18,826 nt of DNA from Methanolobus sp. UBA32 (GCA_002507205.1 DAZF01000062.1:1-18826); one strand, 5' to 3'; shown: positions 7,135 to 15,069, numbered from the stretch's first letter. Notes: a model not told the origin generated them from the letters alone. Numbers and translations are program-made.

Positions 7135-8997
7135 TCACCCCTTTATAGCTTTAGCACCAGTAACAAGCTCTTCATCAAGACCTTCAACTATAAGGGACGG
7201 AAGTCTTGCTATACCTGCATCATCAAGAGTTGCTACAGAATATTTTACAACCTTAGAAGAATCTGGAGAAACACTGAGACCCCATATATAGTCAAAATCA
7301 CTACCCATACTTATTACCTTGGGCTCAGGCACAGCATTTTCTATTTCAAATGGAACCATGTCATGGACCTTGAAATCCTGTTTCTTGCTGGAAAAATTCT
7401 TGACTCGTATAGACACATTGACTCCACCGTTGCCATCAGATTCAACGATCCGGTTCACAAGAAGATTACCCATAACCTTTGCAACTACCGGATTTATGTC
7501 AGGAACCTCTCGATCAAGGGTTTCAGCCAGTTTCTTTGCCAGTTTTGGAAGCACTTTTGTGATTATTATTTCCTTCTCACGTCTTTTCTTGAGACTGTCG
7601 CGTTTGTTAAGATACCTGTTCAGTTTCCTTGCAACTTCTTTTACAGCAAGCTCGATCTCATCCTTTATTTCAGGAATATCAGCAACCGCATCTTTAGATT
7701 CAGATGTGAAGGGAACATTTGTTGAAGCAACGTGTACCAGAATAACTACCGGCCCGGATGGCAAGGCACCACCTGGCTGGTTCAATCCGTACTGCTTCCA
7801 TTTAATAGACTCGATAGCATGCGTAATTACACAACCGCCCTGCTGGTACAGAAGAGGAACCCTGTTCGCAAAGCGCAGGATATCCACACGATCATCTTTT
7901 TGCAATTCACCGCCAAATGCAATACCCACTTCCACAATGAATGGGTTGCCGGAGAATACCGAAGCACTCCTTGTTGTCGTGGCTATGAAATCGACACTGA
8001 ATTCTTTTTCCAGTCCTTTATAGATAAGCTCTTCACCTATAGGAGACAGACAATCTGTCGGAGGAGCCATTATTTTAACTTTAGAGAACGCATCAAGCAA
8101 CTTCCTCGACTGTTCCCTGGTCATCTCATGAGGATCCATATCAGGATCAAGGCCAGATGCTTTGCATATCTCTTCAGATGCCAGATGCCCTATCTTAGAG
8201 AAAGAGTATCTCAAAAAAGGAGAGAGTTTTTGCCTCTCTGTGTATCTTAACATCTTCATGAGAGTACCAAGTTCTATCCCATGAGGATGCGGTAATATTT
8301 CCTTTGCAGGAACAGGAAGTTTATCCGTTGCCCTCTCAAAGACCACTTCATTTCCGTCAGGCTCTATCAGAGTAAGCCGGGCATGGGGATTTACAATTGC
8401 AGTTGCCTTAAGATATTCATAAATGGACTGCCTTCTTCCTTTTACATAGGAAGCCTCCATTTCCATTTCAATACGTGTACCATGCGGACGATCCCAGTCC
8501 ACAATGTTATCAAGAAGGATCTCCGGCTCATTGGTACTTGTATTTATCATAAGCTCATAATAGTGAGCAGGTTTTCCATGACCTATCTTTGATGTTATCT
8601 TGGTATGATGACCCGAAGTCAACTGAGCATAAAGCACAGAAGCTGATATTCCGATACCCTGCTGCCCACGACTTTGTTTGATTGCATGGAACCTGGAACC
8701 ATACAATAGCTTTGCAAATACCTTGGGTATCTGTTCTTTAACGATTCCCGGACCGTTGTCCTCAACGATAATAACTACATTATCTTTCCCGGCCCTTTCT
8801 ATATGCAGGAATATATCCGGGAGTATCTCTGATTCTTCACACGCATCAAGCGAGTTGTCTACTGCTTCCTTGACAGTTGTTATCAAACTTCGTGGAGCAG
8901 AATCAAAACCCAGTATCTGCCTGTTCTTTTCAAAGAACTCTGCAACACTTATCGATTTTTGGTTTTTGGCAAGTTCTTCTGCAATTGGATTATCCAT
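7135..8997 (-). CDS. top6B: DNA topoisomerase VI subunit B
   Basis: The ATPase subunit of topoisomerase VI. The GHKL fold is clear: N-box [12 protein letters not shown] (E44, N48), VEDNGPGI at 78-85, and the glycine-rich lid [11 protein letters not shown] at 108-118. The transducer segment carries the switch lysine in [13 protein letters not shown], around residue 430. At 620 residues it is longer than the crenarchaeal subunit, consistent with the extra C-terminal Ig-like domain known in Methanosarcina. ATP binding dimerises the subunit and closes the DNA gate. The ATG at 8997 has GAGG 11 bases upstream. A TATA box at 9062-9067 suggests a promoter of its own inside the 87-base gap after the RAM-domain gene. 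Confidence 0.97.
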   Translation of the reverse strand: MDNPIAEELAKNQKSISVAEFFEKNRQILGFDSAPRSLITTVKEAVDNSLDACEESEILPDIFLHIERAGKDNVVIIVEDNGPGIVKEQIPKVFAKLLYGSRFHAIKQSRGQQGIGISASVLYAQLTSGHHTKITSKIGHGKPAHYYELMINTSTNEPEILLDNIVDWDRPHGTRIEMEMEASYVKGRRQSIYEYLKATAIVNPHARLTLIEPDGNEVVFERATDKLPVPAKEILPHPHGIELGTLMKMLRYTERQKLSPFLRYSFSKIGHLASEEICKASGLDPDMDPHEMTREQSRKLLDAFSKVKIMAPPTDCLSPIGEELIYKGLEKEFSVDFIATTTRSASVFSGNPFIVEVGIAFGGELQKDDRVDILRFANRVPLLYQQGGCVITHAIESIKWKQYGLNQPGGALPSGPVVILVHVASTNVPFTSESKDAVADIPEIKDEIELAVKEVARKLNRYLNKRDSLKKRREKEIIITKVLPKLAKKLAETLDREVPDINPVVAKVMGNLLVNRIVESDGNGGVNVSIRVKNFSSKKQDFKVHDMVPFEIENAVPEPKVISMGSDFDYIWGLSVSPDSSKVVKYSVATLDDAGIARLPSLIVEGLDEELVTGAKAIKG

Positions 8998-9061
8998 AAG
9001 AATATCTTCCTCGTCCGTTGTTGGCCACTATCCCTTGTGACCAGAAAATAATAACTCAGAA

Positions 9062-9067
9062 TATATA
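9062..9067 (-). promoter_or_regulatory. TATA box upstream of top6B
   Basis: TATATA within GAATATATAAA, read on the minus strand as TTTATATATTC. A start about 25 bases on, near 9037, would give top6B a leader of about 40 bases. The preceding T-rich stretch just after the RAM-domain stop could end the upstream transcript, making top6B-top6A a unit of its own or one with two promoters. Confidence 0.5.
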
Positions 9068-9084
9068 AAAATCTTTTTTACGAA

Positions 9085-9318
9085 TCACTTCAATTCTGCA
9101 CCCACGATAGTTTGTGTAGCAGTGACAGATCCAGTCTCACGGATAAGGTCTACAATACTATTGAGACTTCCCAGATCATCCACCTCAATCACTACAACAA
9201 AATCATATTCACCAAATACATGATAGATATCCTTTATTCCCTCGATCTTGTGAAGTTCATTGAAAGCTGTTCTTTCGCTGCCAGGCAGCACATTAACCAT
9301 AGTTACGCCGATTACCAT
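9085..9318 (-). CDS. stand-alone Lrp/AsnC ligand-binding (RAM) domain protein
   Basis: This protein of about 77 residues consists only of the effector-binding domain of Lrp/AsnC regulators: a VTMVNVLPGSE first strand, then HKIEGIKDIYHVFGEYDFVVVIEVDD, and a final TATQTIVGAE strand. There is no helix-turn-helix. Stand-alone RAM proteins form ring oligomers that bind amino acids or similar ligands and may modulate full-length Lrp proteins. The open frame extends upstream to a TTG at 9366, but I choose the ATG at 9318, which has AGTGAT just upstream and matches the usual family start (M-V-I-G-V-T). It precedes top6B-top6A in the same direction, with an 87-base gap. Confidence 0.85.
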   Translation of the reverse strand: MVIGVTMVNVLPGSERTAFNELHKIEGIKDIYHVFGEYDFVVVIEVDDLGSLNSIVDLIRETGSVTATQTIVGAELK

Positions 9319-9442
9319 TGTATCACTATCACTGAAGTGGGATGCAAGGTATTTAGCAGTTTTCAATGAAATTTACCAGAGCAATTAAAAGTAATATCGA
9401 GTACAGTAGAAATCATAACCATGCATGTGAACAAATCATCTC

Positions 9443-9459
9443 ATCATCATTATGATGAT
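9443..9459. repeat. inverted repeat upstream of the small-RNA promoter
   Basis: ATCATCAT (9443-9450) and ATGATGAT (9452-9459) are perfect 8-bp arms around one base. The repeat ends 10 bases before the TATA box at 9470-9477. That position is typical for an archaeal activator site next to the BRE/TATA element. Confidence 0.45.
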
Positions 9460-9469
9460 TAGCATAATC

Positions 9470-9477
9470 TATATATA
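9470..9477 (+). promoter_or_regulatory. TATA box of the candidate small RNA
   Basis: TATATATA, with its centre 26 bases before position 9500. This predicts a transcript starting within a few bases of the left arm of the stem that begins at 9502. Confidence 0.55.
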
Positions 9478-9499
9478 CAATCATAAGCATACTATCAGT

Positions 9500-9583
9500 A
9501 GATGAGCGGGTTATCCTCTTTTTGACAATAACCCCCACTCCCCAACCCGCTCATACTCCACTCCACATTATCCATTCGTTTTT
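9500..9583 (+). ncRNA. candidate structured small RNA, about 84 nt
   Basis: The RNA would begin at the predicted start site 25-26 bases after a TATATATA box. It opens directly into a perfect 11-bp stem, ATGAGCGGGTT (9502-9512) with AACCCGCTCAT (9544-9554), and ends at a T5 tract (9579-9583). A second helix, GGGTTAT (9508-9514) with ATAACCC (9528-9534), competes for the same left arm. The loop and tail carry the C-rich blocks CCCCCACTCCCC and ACTCCACTCC, which could pair with Shine-Dalgarno sequences. There is no C/D or H/ACA signature and no tRNA fold. No known family is recognised; transcription is inferred from promoter and structure only. Confidence 0.5.
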
Positions 9584-9977
9584 ACAAAATTTGAACTCAC
9601 AAGGCACCATATGCTTCTGGCTGAGCGTTGATATTTCAATAATTAAAGGCTGTTACAAAAATTATTACCAGGAATACTTTGTCATATACTTCTTTATAAA
9701 AGTATCAAGGTACTTATTTCCATTAACCTGAACAAATCATACATAATAAGACAACTGTTCAAACATATACAGATGATGAGAATATAAGCAAGCCATATCA
9801 CAGGACTGTTAAATTAAAATGTACCGAAAATCACATACATGTAGATTTGTACCACATTGTATTCAATAAACAATAAATATTAAAATATATATTGTTTTTA
9901 GCAGGCATTGTTTAGTAGATAATATTACACATACATTATACCACATAAATAATAACTACCCCATCATCTGCCCATAC

Positions 9978-11456
9978 CTAAAAATCAAAAAGAGTCTTTT
10001 GTGGCTTTTTTAAAGGTTCCTTTTTAGGGAAAGAAGATTCCCCCGAAACAGGCCCCTCCTTATTTGAAACTGGTAATTTATCCAGGCTCAGTTGAGACGG
10101 ATCTTTTTTAGGAACCGTTCTTTCTACAAAAAAGACAGGCTCGTCTGAAGGAATAACATTTTTGCGTAACTCCTGGGCCTCATCATAAAGGGATTGAATC
10201 TTTTTTGTGACCTTCTTAGCACCCAGAAGGTGGAGCAGTTCATCCATCTCAAGTCCAAGTATTGCAACAACCTCTGCGGAATAAGCATCGGTTTCCAAAA
10301 GCTTTGTATAGAGCCCTGCAATCTCAAGCCGTGAATAGCGCATTGACTCATGACAATGAGTTCCAACTTTCACAGCTATATTGTTCCTCATATCCTTTTT
10401 TGAACGCATCTGACCCATCTTACGCCAGAGTGAAGGAGACTGATACTTTACAAAACCACCACGACTGCGGGATTTTGAAACAACAGTACCCCCGGTCATA
10501 AGCATACCTGCATAACGCCACATGCGATAGTTCTGCCGCCTGCGCACACGCCCCAGAAAACGATCAGACCGTGAAAGATAGGAATAGGCATGGACAATAT
10601 CAGGAGTTAGTGCTTCCTCACCTTTACCCGTGTATTGGTATGGAAGATTCTCATCCACCCAGTGAATAAGATCTTCAGGAGTCTCATCAAGATTGTAAGT
10701 AGCCTCAAGAGCAGAAGAAATATCCTTTCCCTTAAAGATTCTCCCCACTACTTTGAATATGGACTCTTTAGTATCCCGCTCAGATGTGGAAATATCTTCG
10801 ACATCGATCTCGGTGCGACCCATGGCAACTGCCTGCAGATCATTTACAGCACTTCTGAAATCCCCATCTGCAGACTCCGAGATTCTTTCAATCACACCAA
10901 TACCACACATCAAGCCTTCCTGCCGTGCAATATCCTTAAGTGCCGGCACCATGGAGCGGGACTGTACCGAAGCGAACTTGAGTTCCAGACATAATGAACG
11001 TAATGAAGAGGATATGCCATAAAGATCGTTGGCAATGAGCAAAATTGGCTGATTTGTTTTTTTGACAATATCAATAATTGCACGTGATCCACCACGATCA
11101 CTATTCCCATGCAGGTTATCGGCCTCATCAAGTACAATCAGCCTTTTCGCAGAGGAGCCGGTCAGAGTTTGCATTCGGGATGCTGAACCTGCTACTTTAT
11201 CAATCACACCTGCAGTCCTCTGATCACTGGCATTGAGTTCTATTACTTCCCAGCCCATATCATTTGCAAGTGCATATGCAGAAGAGGTTTTACCTATACC
11301 TGCCTGACCATGGAGAAGCACTGCTTTTGACTCCGGTGCACCATGCACCCATTGCTCACCCCATTTTCTAAGGTCATCTATTACTTTTTTATGACCTACG
11401 ATATCACTAAGTGTCTTTGGCCTGTATTTTTCTGCCCATTCCATCTGCACAGTCAT
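9978..11456 (-). CDS. rfcL: replication factor C large subunit
   Basis: The large subunit of the archaeal clamp loader, which opens PCNA and loads it on primed DNA. The protein begins WAEKYRPKTLSDIVGH. Walker A is HGQAGIGKTS and Walker B is LIVLDEADNL, at 64-73 and 121-130 when counted from an upstream in-frame ATG at 11501. The C-terminal half carries a basic, charged region and ends in the PIP box QKTLFDF for PCNA binding. I choose the ATG at 11456, giving 492 residues, because the family usually has only a few residues before WAEKYRP and GGGTTAA lies upstream. The N-terminal extension to 11501 reads like non-coding sequence. It is divergent from mtxX; its coding end carries TTTTTGATTTTTAG, which may act as the terminator. 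Confidence 0.96.
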   Translation of the reverse strand: MTVQMEWAEKYRPKTLSDIVGHKKVIDDLRKWGEQWVHGAPESKAVLLHGQAGIGKTSSAYALANDMGWEVIELNASDQRTAGVIDKVAGSASRMQTLTGSSAKRLIVLDEADNLHGNSDRGGSRAIIDIVKKTNQPILLIANDLYGISSSLRSLCLELKFASVQSRSMVPALKDIARQEGLMCGIGVIERISESADGDFRSAVNDLQAVAMGRTEIDVEDISTSERDTKESIFKVVGRIFKGKDISSALEATYNLDETPEDLIHWVDENLPYQYTGKGEEALTPDIVHAYSYLSRSDRFLGRVRRRQNYRMWRYAGMLMTGGTVVSKSRSRGGFVKYQSPSLWRKMGQMRSKKDMRNNIAVKVGTHCHESMRYSRLEIAGLYTKLLETDAYSAEVVAILGLEMDELLHLLGAKKVTKKIQSLYDEAQELRKNVIPSDEPVFFVERTVPKKDPSQLSLDKLPVSNKEGPVSGESSFPKKEPLKKPQKTLFDF

Positions 11457-11544
11457 GTTATTAACCCAATATTCAGGAAAAGTAATTAATGTTTGCATCA
11501 CTTTGATTGTTCTGATTGATATTACTGATGGCAGGTATCACCCC

Positions 11545-12399
11545 ATGGGATCAAAAAGTACAGAGAACCTCCTTAGCCTGATCGAAAAAAGAGCATTACA
11601 AAATAAGGCAAGAGTTGCAATAGGAGTACGTAACCCCACCCCTAAAATGCTGAAAAGTGCCAGAGATGCACATGAAGCAGGGTATGCACATGTGCTGCTT
11701 GTAGGTAACAAAAAAGAGATTGAAGAAATTGGAACAGATCTTGAGATAATAGGAACCAATGATCCTGAAAGAACGATTGGAGACCTGTTAAAATCCAGAT
11801 ATGTTGATGCGGCAGTCAGAGGAACCGCAGGGGCTTCGCAAACACTGGCGCACCTCAAAAAAATACTAAATCAGGAAAGCCTGCACAGGATAGCCCTGTT
11901 ACAGACAAATGAAGGAAAACCTTTTTTTATCGCGCCGGTAGGCATAGATGAAGGAAATGAACTTGCCGATAAGATAGGATTCATTAAACTTGGAGTTGAA
12001 TACATCCGCAGGTTCAACATCGAGCCAGTAGTAGGCATTCTCTCCGGAGGAAGACTGGGGGACCTGGGCCGTAACCCACGTGTAGACCAGACGCTTGCCG
12101 AAGGAGATTTCATTGTCAACAGGATAAGAGAGCAGGGAATCGATGCAAAGCACTACACGATACTAATTGAGGATGCCATAAAGGAAGCGAATTTTATACT
12201 TGCCCCAGATGGCATATCAGGCAATCTCATATTCAGAACACTTGTATTCCTCGGAGGAGGAGACGGCCTTGGGGCACCAATATTAATGGATGATTATGTA
12301 TTTGTTGACACATCCAGAGTTGGCGGGCACTATACTAAAGCTATAATGCTTGCAAGTGCACTTGTCGGGAAATATGACACGCAAGCAACCAATGGATAA
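11545..12399 (+). CDS. mtxX: methanogen marker 4 / MtxX-type protein (phosphotransacetylase-like)
   Basis: This 284-residue protein resembles phosphate acetyl/butyryltransferases in fold ([11 protein letters not shown] start, [12 protein letters not shown], the GIDEGN region, [29 protein letters not shown]). It matches the methanogen-restricted family called marker protein 4 or MtxX. It has been annotated as a methyltransferase-associated protein, but no reaction is established. The open frame extends 30 codons upstream to 11455, overlapping the start of rfcL. The ATG at 11545 is preferred because the protein homology begins there and the upstream part looks like leader sequence. The spacing to the divergent rfcL ATG is 88 bases, so both promoters sit in this short region. 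Confidence 0.85.
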   Translation: MGSKSTENLLSLIEKRALQNKARVAIGVRNPTPKMLKSARDAHEAGYAHVLLVGNKKEIEEIGTDLEIIGTNDPERTIGDLLKSRYVDAAVRGTAGASQTLAHLKKILNQESLHRIALLQTNEGKPFFIAPVGIDEGNELADKIGFIKLGVEYIRRFNIEPVVGILSGGRLGDLGRNPRVDQTLAEGDFIVNRIREQGIDAKHYTILIEDAIKEANFILAPDGISGNLIFRTLVFLGGGDGLGAPILMDDYVFVDTSRVGGHYTKAIMLASALVGKYDTQATNG

Positions 12400-12457
12400 G
12401 AACAACAATGATTTATATTTGCGTGGATACAATCTAATTTAATAAAATCATTTTTAT

Positions 12458-12499
12458 TTCAACAGGGCATCACCTAAAAGTAAATTAACTTCAACAGGG
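12458..12499 (+). repeat. 10-bp direct repeat in the leader of the thymidylate synthase gene
   Basis: TTCAACAGGG occurs at 12458-12467 and again at 12490-12499, directly before the start codon. The second copy overlaps the ribosome binding region. A TATA-like TTTATATT near 12411-12418 would give a leader of about 60 bases containing both copies. This could be chance or a duplicated control site. Confidence 0.35.
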
Positions 12500-12500
12500 A

Positions 12501-13274
12501 ATGAGTTACATGGAAGCTGTACTGGTAAAAGCAAAAACTATCTCTTCGGCATGGTCCCAATTGATCAGCGAGATCTATGAAAAAGGAGAGGAACACAAAC
12601 CTGACTACAAGACGATGACAAAGAGAGTACACGCCACTATATACATAGAGGATGTGAACAACATGCAGGTAAATCCTGCCGTACCCTTCGGAGAGAATCT
12701 GATAAAGAAGTACAAGGAAGAACTCACAGAAGAGTATGCAGACTGGTACGTTTCGCTTTCAGATGACGATAAAAGGAAATTTGACTACTGCTACGCCAAG
12801 CAATTGTTCAGGTATGGACAAACAGCGTATAATACACTGCAGGAAAATGTGAGCAACCTGCGCCCGGGATCCAGGAGACATGTTGGAGTTCTCTGGGAGA
12901 ATGAGGTCCACATCCCCAAATATGAGGACCAGCCATGCTGGATAGCTTATAAGGTAGAACTTTTAAATGACACACAGGTAAGAATATACATATTGTACAG
13001 GTCATGGGATGCATTCGGCGGATTCCCCGCCAATATCCCGGCAATTGTAGAAGGATTCAAAAAAGTATTCAAAGAACAGAACTTACCTTATGAGATCGAG
13101 TCGCTTATAGCCACAGGATGGGACACACACATTTATGAGGCTGATCTTCAGGCCGTTGAGAAGATATTCAAGAATAATGAATTATGCCCCATGTGCAAAT
13201 GCATAACTCCCAAGCACTCATTTATCTCAACAACAAGAGGCAAAGCCTGTCCCGAATGTAAGAAATCAATGTGA
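12501..13274 (+). CDS. thyA: thymidylate synthase (ThyA family) with C-terminal zinc ribbon
   Basis: This 257-residue protein has the ThyA landmarks in order: DQPCWI with the nucleophile C146, YRSWD at 166-170 (phosphate-binding R, plus S and D), FPANIPA at 175-181 (the pyrimidine-binding Asn), and DTHIYEADL at 208-216, matching the HIYxNH motif. It would methylate dUMP to dTMP using a methylene-pterin donor, probably methylene-tetrahydrosarcinapterin in this organism, which is inference. The C-terminus adds a zinc ribbon, CPMC at 229-232 with CPEC at 250-253, not present in bacterial ThyA. The start could be 12501 or the ATG at 12510; GGGAATGA lies 5 bases before the latter. A T6 run at 13295-13300 probably ends the transcript. 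Confidence 0.8.
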   Translation: MSYMEAVLVKAKTISSAWSQLISEIYEKGEEHKPDYKTMTKRVHATIYIEDVNNMQVNPAVPFGENLIKKYKEELTEEYADWYVSLSDDDKRKFDYCYAKQLFRYGQTAYNTLQENVSNLRPGSRRHVGVLWENEVHIPKYEDQPCWIAYKVELLNDTQVRIYILYRSWDAFGGFPANIPAIVEGFKKVFKEQNLPYEIESLIATGWDTHIYEADLQAVEKIFKNNELCPMCKCITPKHSFISTTRGKACPECKKSM

Positions 13275-13294
13275 ATTTTCGTCCACATATTTAC

Positions 13295-13300
13295 TTTTTT
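13295..13300 (+). terminator. T-run after the thymidylate synthase gene
   Basis: Six consecutive T residues 20 bases past the stop, with a second T6 run at 13337-13342. U-rich tracts without a required hairpin are the usual archaeal terminators. Confidence 0.4.
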
Positions 13301-13373
13301 AACACACATTAAATACTCCCATTAGCTTGCCTTTTATTTTTTCTATGCAATAGAGTACTAAGGCACAACCTCA

Positions 13374-13432
13374 ATATGCATAAAACTAAAAATATAATTG
13401 CATTAATTATATATGTATGATATATGCATACA
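13374..13432. promoter_or_regulatory. cluster of inverted repeats in the promoter of the ribbon-helix-helix gene
   Basis: Within 59 bases there are two copies of ATATGCATA (13374-13382, 13422-13430), ATATAATT/AATTATAT arms (13392-13399, 13405-13412), and TGTATG/CATACA arms (13414-13419, 13427-13432). They surround TATA-like sequence and lie 44-102 bases upstream of the ATG at 13476. Ribbon-helix-helix proteins bind such short dyads, often repressing their own gene; that link here is inference. Confidence 0.45.
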
Positions 13433-13475
13433 TTGGTATGATTCTGAATAAAAAGTACATCAAAGAGAGATTGCT

Positions 13476-14891
13476 ATGAAACGACTTACCATAAGCATGT
13501 CAGATGAGCTTTTTGATAAACTGGACGTTGTTGAGAACAAGAGTCTGTTCATCAGAAAACTTATCGAAAGAGAACTGGACATGTTAGACAATGTTCCAAC
13601 AGATAATGTTATACCATGGGCTGAAAGGTTTGCAATCCTCAGAGATGATGTGAACACAGTACTTAGCCGCCTGGAAATGATCGAAAAGAACATCCCGGGA
13701 ATAAACGAAGTCTTTGGAAACATACATAGTACACCGGATATAATCAGTGCGCACAGTACAGAGGGTAAAACCACAACAGCCAGTGACGAATTGTTTTTCG
13801 AATCCCAGGGAATCGAAGAATCCGCATACGCAGGAATAAATGATAATTTTAAAGAAGTAGAAATCGTATCCCAGACCAATATAAGCCCAGTGCCACAAGA
13901 AAACATAGAGCAAATTGAGTCACCATTAGCACACAATGAAGAGATAGAACGGGAACTTGCGGAACCAGTACATGAAACAATGATCAATAGTACTGAGAGA
14001 GAAGAATTTGAATCCGAAACCAGATTCCAGCAAAGCACCGAAGAACCCATTCACGAAATGAAGCTGTCTGAAATGGTGACAGATAAAATAAATGAACCCG
14101 AACCTGAAACGGCATCAACAGTAATAGAAGATACAACACCTAGAATACTGGAATTTAAACCACCAGAAAAGGAAAGTCAGGATAATGCGTTTGTAATGCC
14201 GGAATTTAAACCACCAGAGCAGGAAAATCAGGATAATGCGTTTGTAATGCCGGAATTTAAACCACAGGAGCAGGCGAATCAGGATACTGAGTTTGTAATG
14301 CCAGTATTTAAACCACAGGAGCAGGCGAATCAGGACACAGGATTTGTAATGCCGGTATTTAAACCACAGGAGCAGGTGAATCAGGATAATGCATTTGTAA
14401 TGCCGGAGTTTAAACCACAGGAACAGACAAATCAAGATGCAGGATTTGTAATGCCAGAACTGAAACCATCCGAACAGGCAAATCAGAATATGGGATTTGC
14501 AATGCCAGAGTTAAAAGCGCCGGAGCATTCGCCAGTAATGACTGATTTGAGACCCCCAGAGGGAATGCCTACATTTGAATTGCCCGATATGAAGAAGCCG
14601 GTAAAATTCGAAGGTATGCCAGAAATGCAGAATGTCCCCGGACAACCAGCCCCTTCCGCACCTGCGCTAACGGCAGAGCATAACAGCGATGCTAAATTGG
14701 ACAAACTTGAAGGAAATATACTGATGTATATGCCACGTGGCGCAAAAGTGAAAAAAGAAATTATCAAAAGCCTTGTTTCACGTCAATTCAGCCAGGAAGA
14801 TATTGACCGGAAAATACAGGAGCTTGTGGCAAGGGAAGTACTTGTACTTAAACAGGAAAATGGCATTGAGCAGCTTCACAGGTTAAAATAG
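13476..14891 (+). CDS. ribbon-helix-helix protein with 17-residue repeats and winged-helix-like C-terminus
   Basis: This 471-residue protein has three parts. Residues 1-37 fit a CopG-type ribbon-helix-helix DNA-binding domain (KRLTISMSDELFDKLD, then SLFIRKLIERELDML). Residues about 60-225 are acidic and probably disordered. Residues 226-344 are seven tandem repeats of 17 residues, pattern EFKPxEQxNQDxxFVMP, followed by decayed copies to about 395. The last 60 residues are a compact helical segment (NILMYMPRGAKVKKEIIKSLV, then QEDIDRKIQELVAREVLVL) that resembles a small winged helix. The architecture suggests a DNA-bound dimer with a long flexible arm ending in a second binding module. The target is unknown. 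The ATG at 13476 is preceded by AGAGAG. The stop is 1 base from the convergent four-CxxC gene. Confidence 0.75.
   Translation: MKRLTISMSDELFDKLDVVENKSLFIRKLIERELDMLDNVPTDNVIPWAERFAILRDDVNTVLSRLEMIEKNIPGINEVFGNIHSTPDIISAHSTEGKTTTASDELFFESQGIEESAYAGINDNFKEVEIVSQTNISPVPQENIEQIESPLAHNEEIERELAEPVHETMINSTEREEFESETRFQQSTEEPIHEMKLSEMVTDKINEPEPETASTVIEDTTPRILEFKPPEKESQDNAFVMPEFKPPEQENQDNAFVMPEFKPQEQANQDTEFVMPVFKPQEQANQDTGFVMPVFKPQEQVNQDNAFVMPEFKPQEQTNQDAGFVMPELKPSEQANQNMGFAMPELKAPEHSPVMTDLRPPEGMPTFELPDMKKPVKFEGMPEMQNVPGQPAPSAPALTAEHNSDAKLDKLEGNILMYMPRGAKVKKEIIKSLVSRQFSQEDIDRKIQELVAREVLVLKQENGIEQLHRLK
14151..14507 (+). repeat. seven 51-bp in-frame tandem repeats
   Basis: Seven units of exactly 51 bases, each coding 17 residues, run head to tail with no frame loss. 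Central units are nearly identical at DNA level (for example TTTAAACCACAGGAGCAGG in units 3-5), which points to recent expansion by slippage or unequal exchange. Unit 7 is more diverged and is followed by degenerate copies. This is coding minisatellite DNA, not CRISPR. Confidence 0.9.
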
Positions 14892-14892
14892 T

Positions 14893-15069
14893 TCAAATCA
14901 ATCCGGTTCTTTCAGGTGACATCTCTGAAAAAGTTACGCCTGAAGAACACTGGATACAAACACTTCTTGAAAAATCATAGCAACTGTTGCAGACGAGTCT
15001 TCCACATATAGCACATGTGTTCAGGCCAGATACCGAGCCACATATCGGACAAATACCTACCCGTTCCAT
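14893..15069 (-). CDS. 58-residue protein with four CxxC pairs (double zinc finger)
   Basis: A complete small frame, ATG at 15069 to TGA at 14893, encodes 58 residues. Cysteines fall at 7, 10, 19, 22, 27, 30, 38 and 41: CPIC, CAIC, CNSC and CIQC, spaced 8, 4 and 7 residues apart. Glycines follow the second (CG) and fourth (CG) cysteines. This is the pattern of a cross-brace or twin zinc ribbon binding two zinc ions. There is no other domain, so it probably works by binding nucleic acid or a protein partner. It is too short for common gene-length cut-offs. The start lacks a clear Shine-Dalgarno sequence, but a TATA-like TTATTTTAG is centred about 28 bases upstream. Its stop is 1 base from the stop of the ribbon-helix-helix gene. 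Confidence 0.75.
   Translation of the reverse strand: MERVGICPICGSVSGLNTCAICGRLVCNSCYDFSRSVCIQCSSGVTFSEMSPERTGLI

Larger units (their letters stand above)
9367..9977. other. long intergenic region between the RAM-domain gene and rfcL
   Basis: No convincing protein gene is seen in this 611-base stretch. It contains the RAM-gene promoter region, an 8-bp inverted repeat at 9443-9459, a TATA box at 9470-9477 followed by a structured RNA candidate at 9500-9583, and an AT-rich inverted repeat AAACAATA/TATTGTTT at 9868-9875 and 9890-9897 followed by a T-run. The segment 9584-9860 shows nothing I can interpret. Confidence 0.6.

Noticed and set aside
7078..8250. Several long plus-strand open frames opposite top6B
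   Set aside because: They are antisense shadows of a gene with clear catalytic motifs, and none shows a recognisable domain.
9502..9554. tRNA acceptor-like pairing GCGGGTT with AACCCGC
   Set aside because: The arms are only 45 bases end to end. No anticodon, D or T arm fits between them, so it is not a tRNA.
9522..9731. 69-codon open frame on the plus strand
   Set aside because: It starts with TTG inside the RNA hairpin loop, has no ribosome binding site and reads as a low-quality hydrophobic mix; unlikely to be a protein.
9727..9800. C/D box RNA suggested by GATGATGA near 9772 and CTGA near 9728
   Set aside because: The boxes are in the wrong order for one RNA, and no matching D box or inner box pair follows the C-like sequence.
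11455..11544. N-terminal extension of the MtxX-type protein
   Set aside because: The extension would overlap the start of rfcL and has no similarity to the family; it is better explained as the shared promoter region.
14115..14435. Repetitive minus-strand frame with many WFK-like residues
   Set aside because: It is the reverse reading of the 51-bp coding repeats and has no independent support.
14151..14507. CRISPR array
   Set aside because: The 51-bp units are contiguous without spacers and keep the reading frame of a larger protein.
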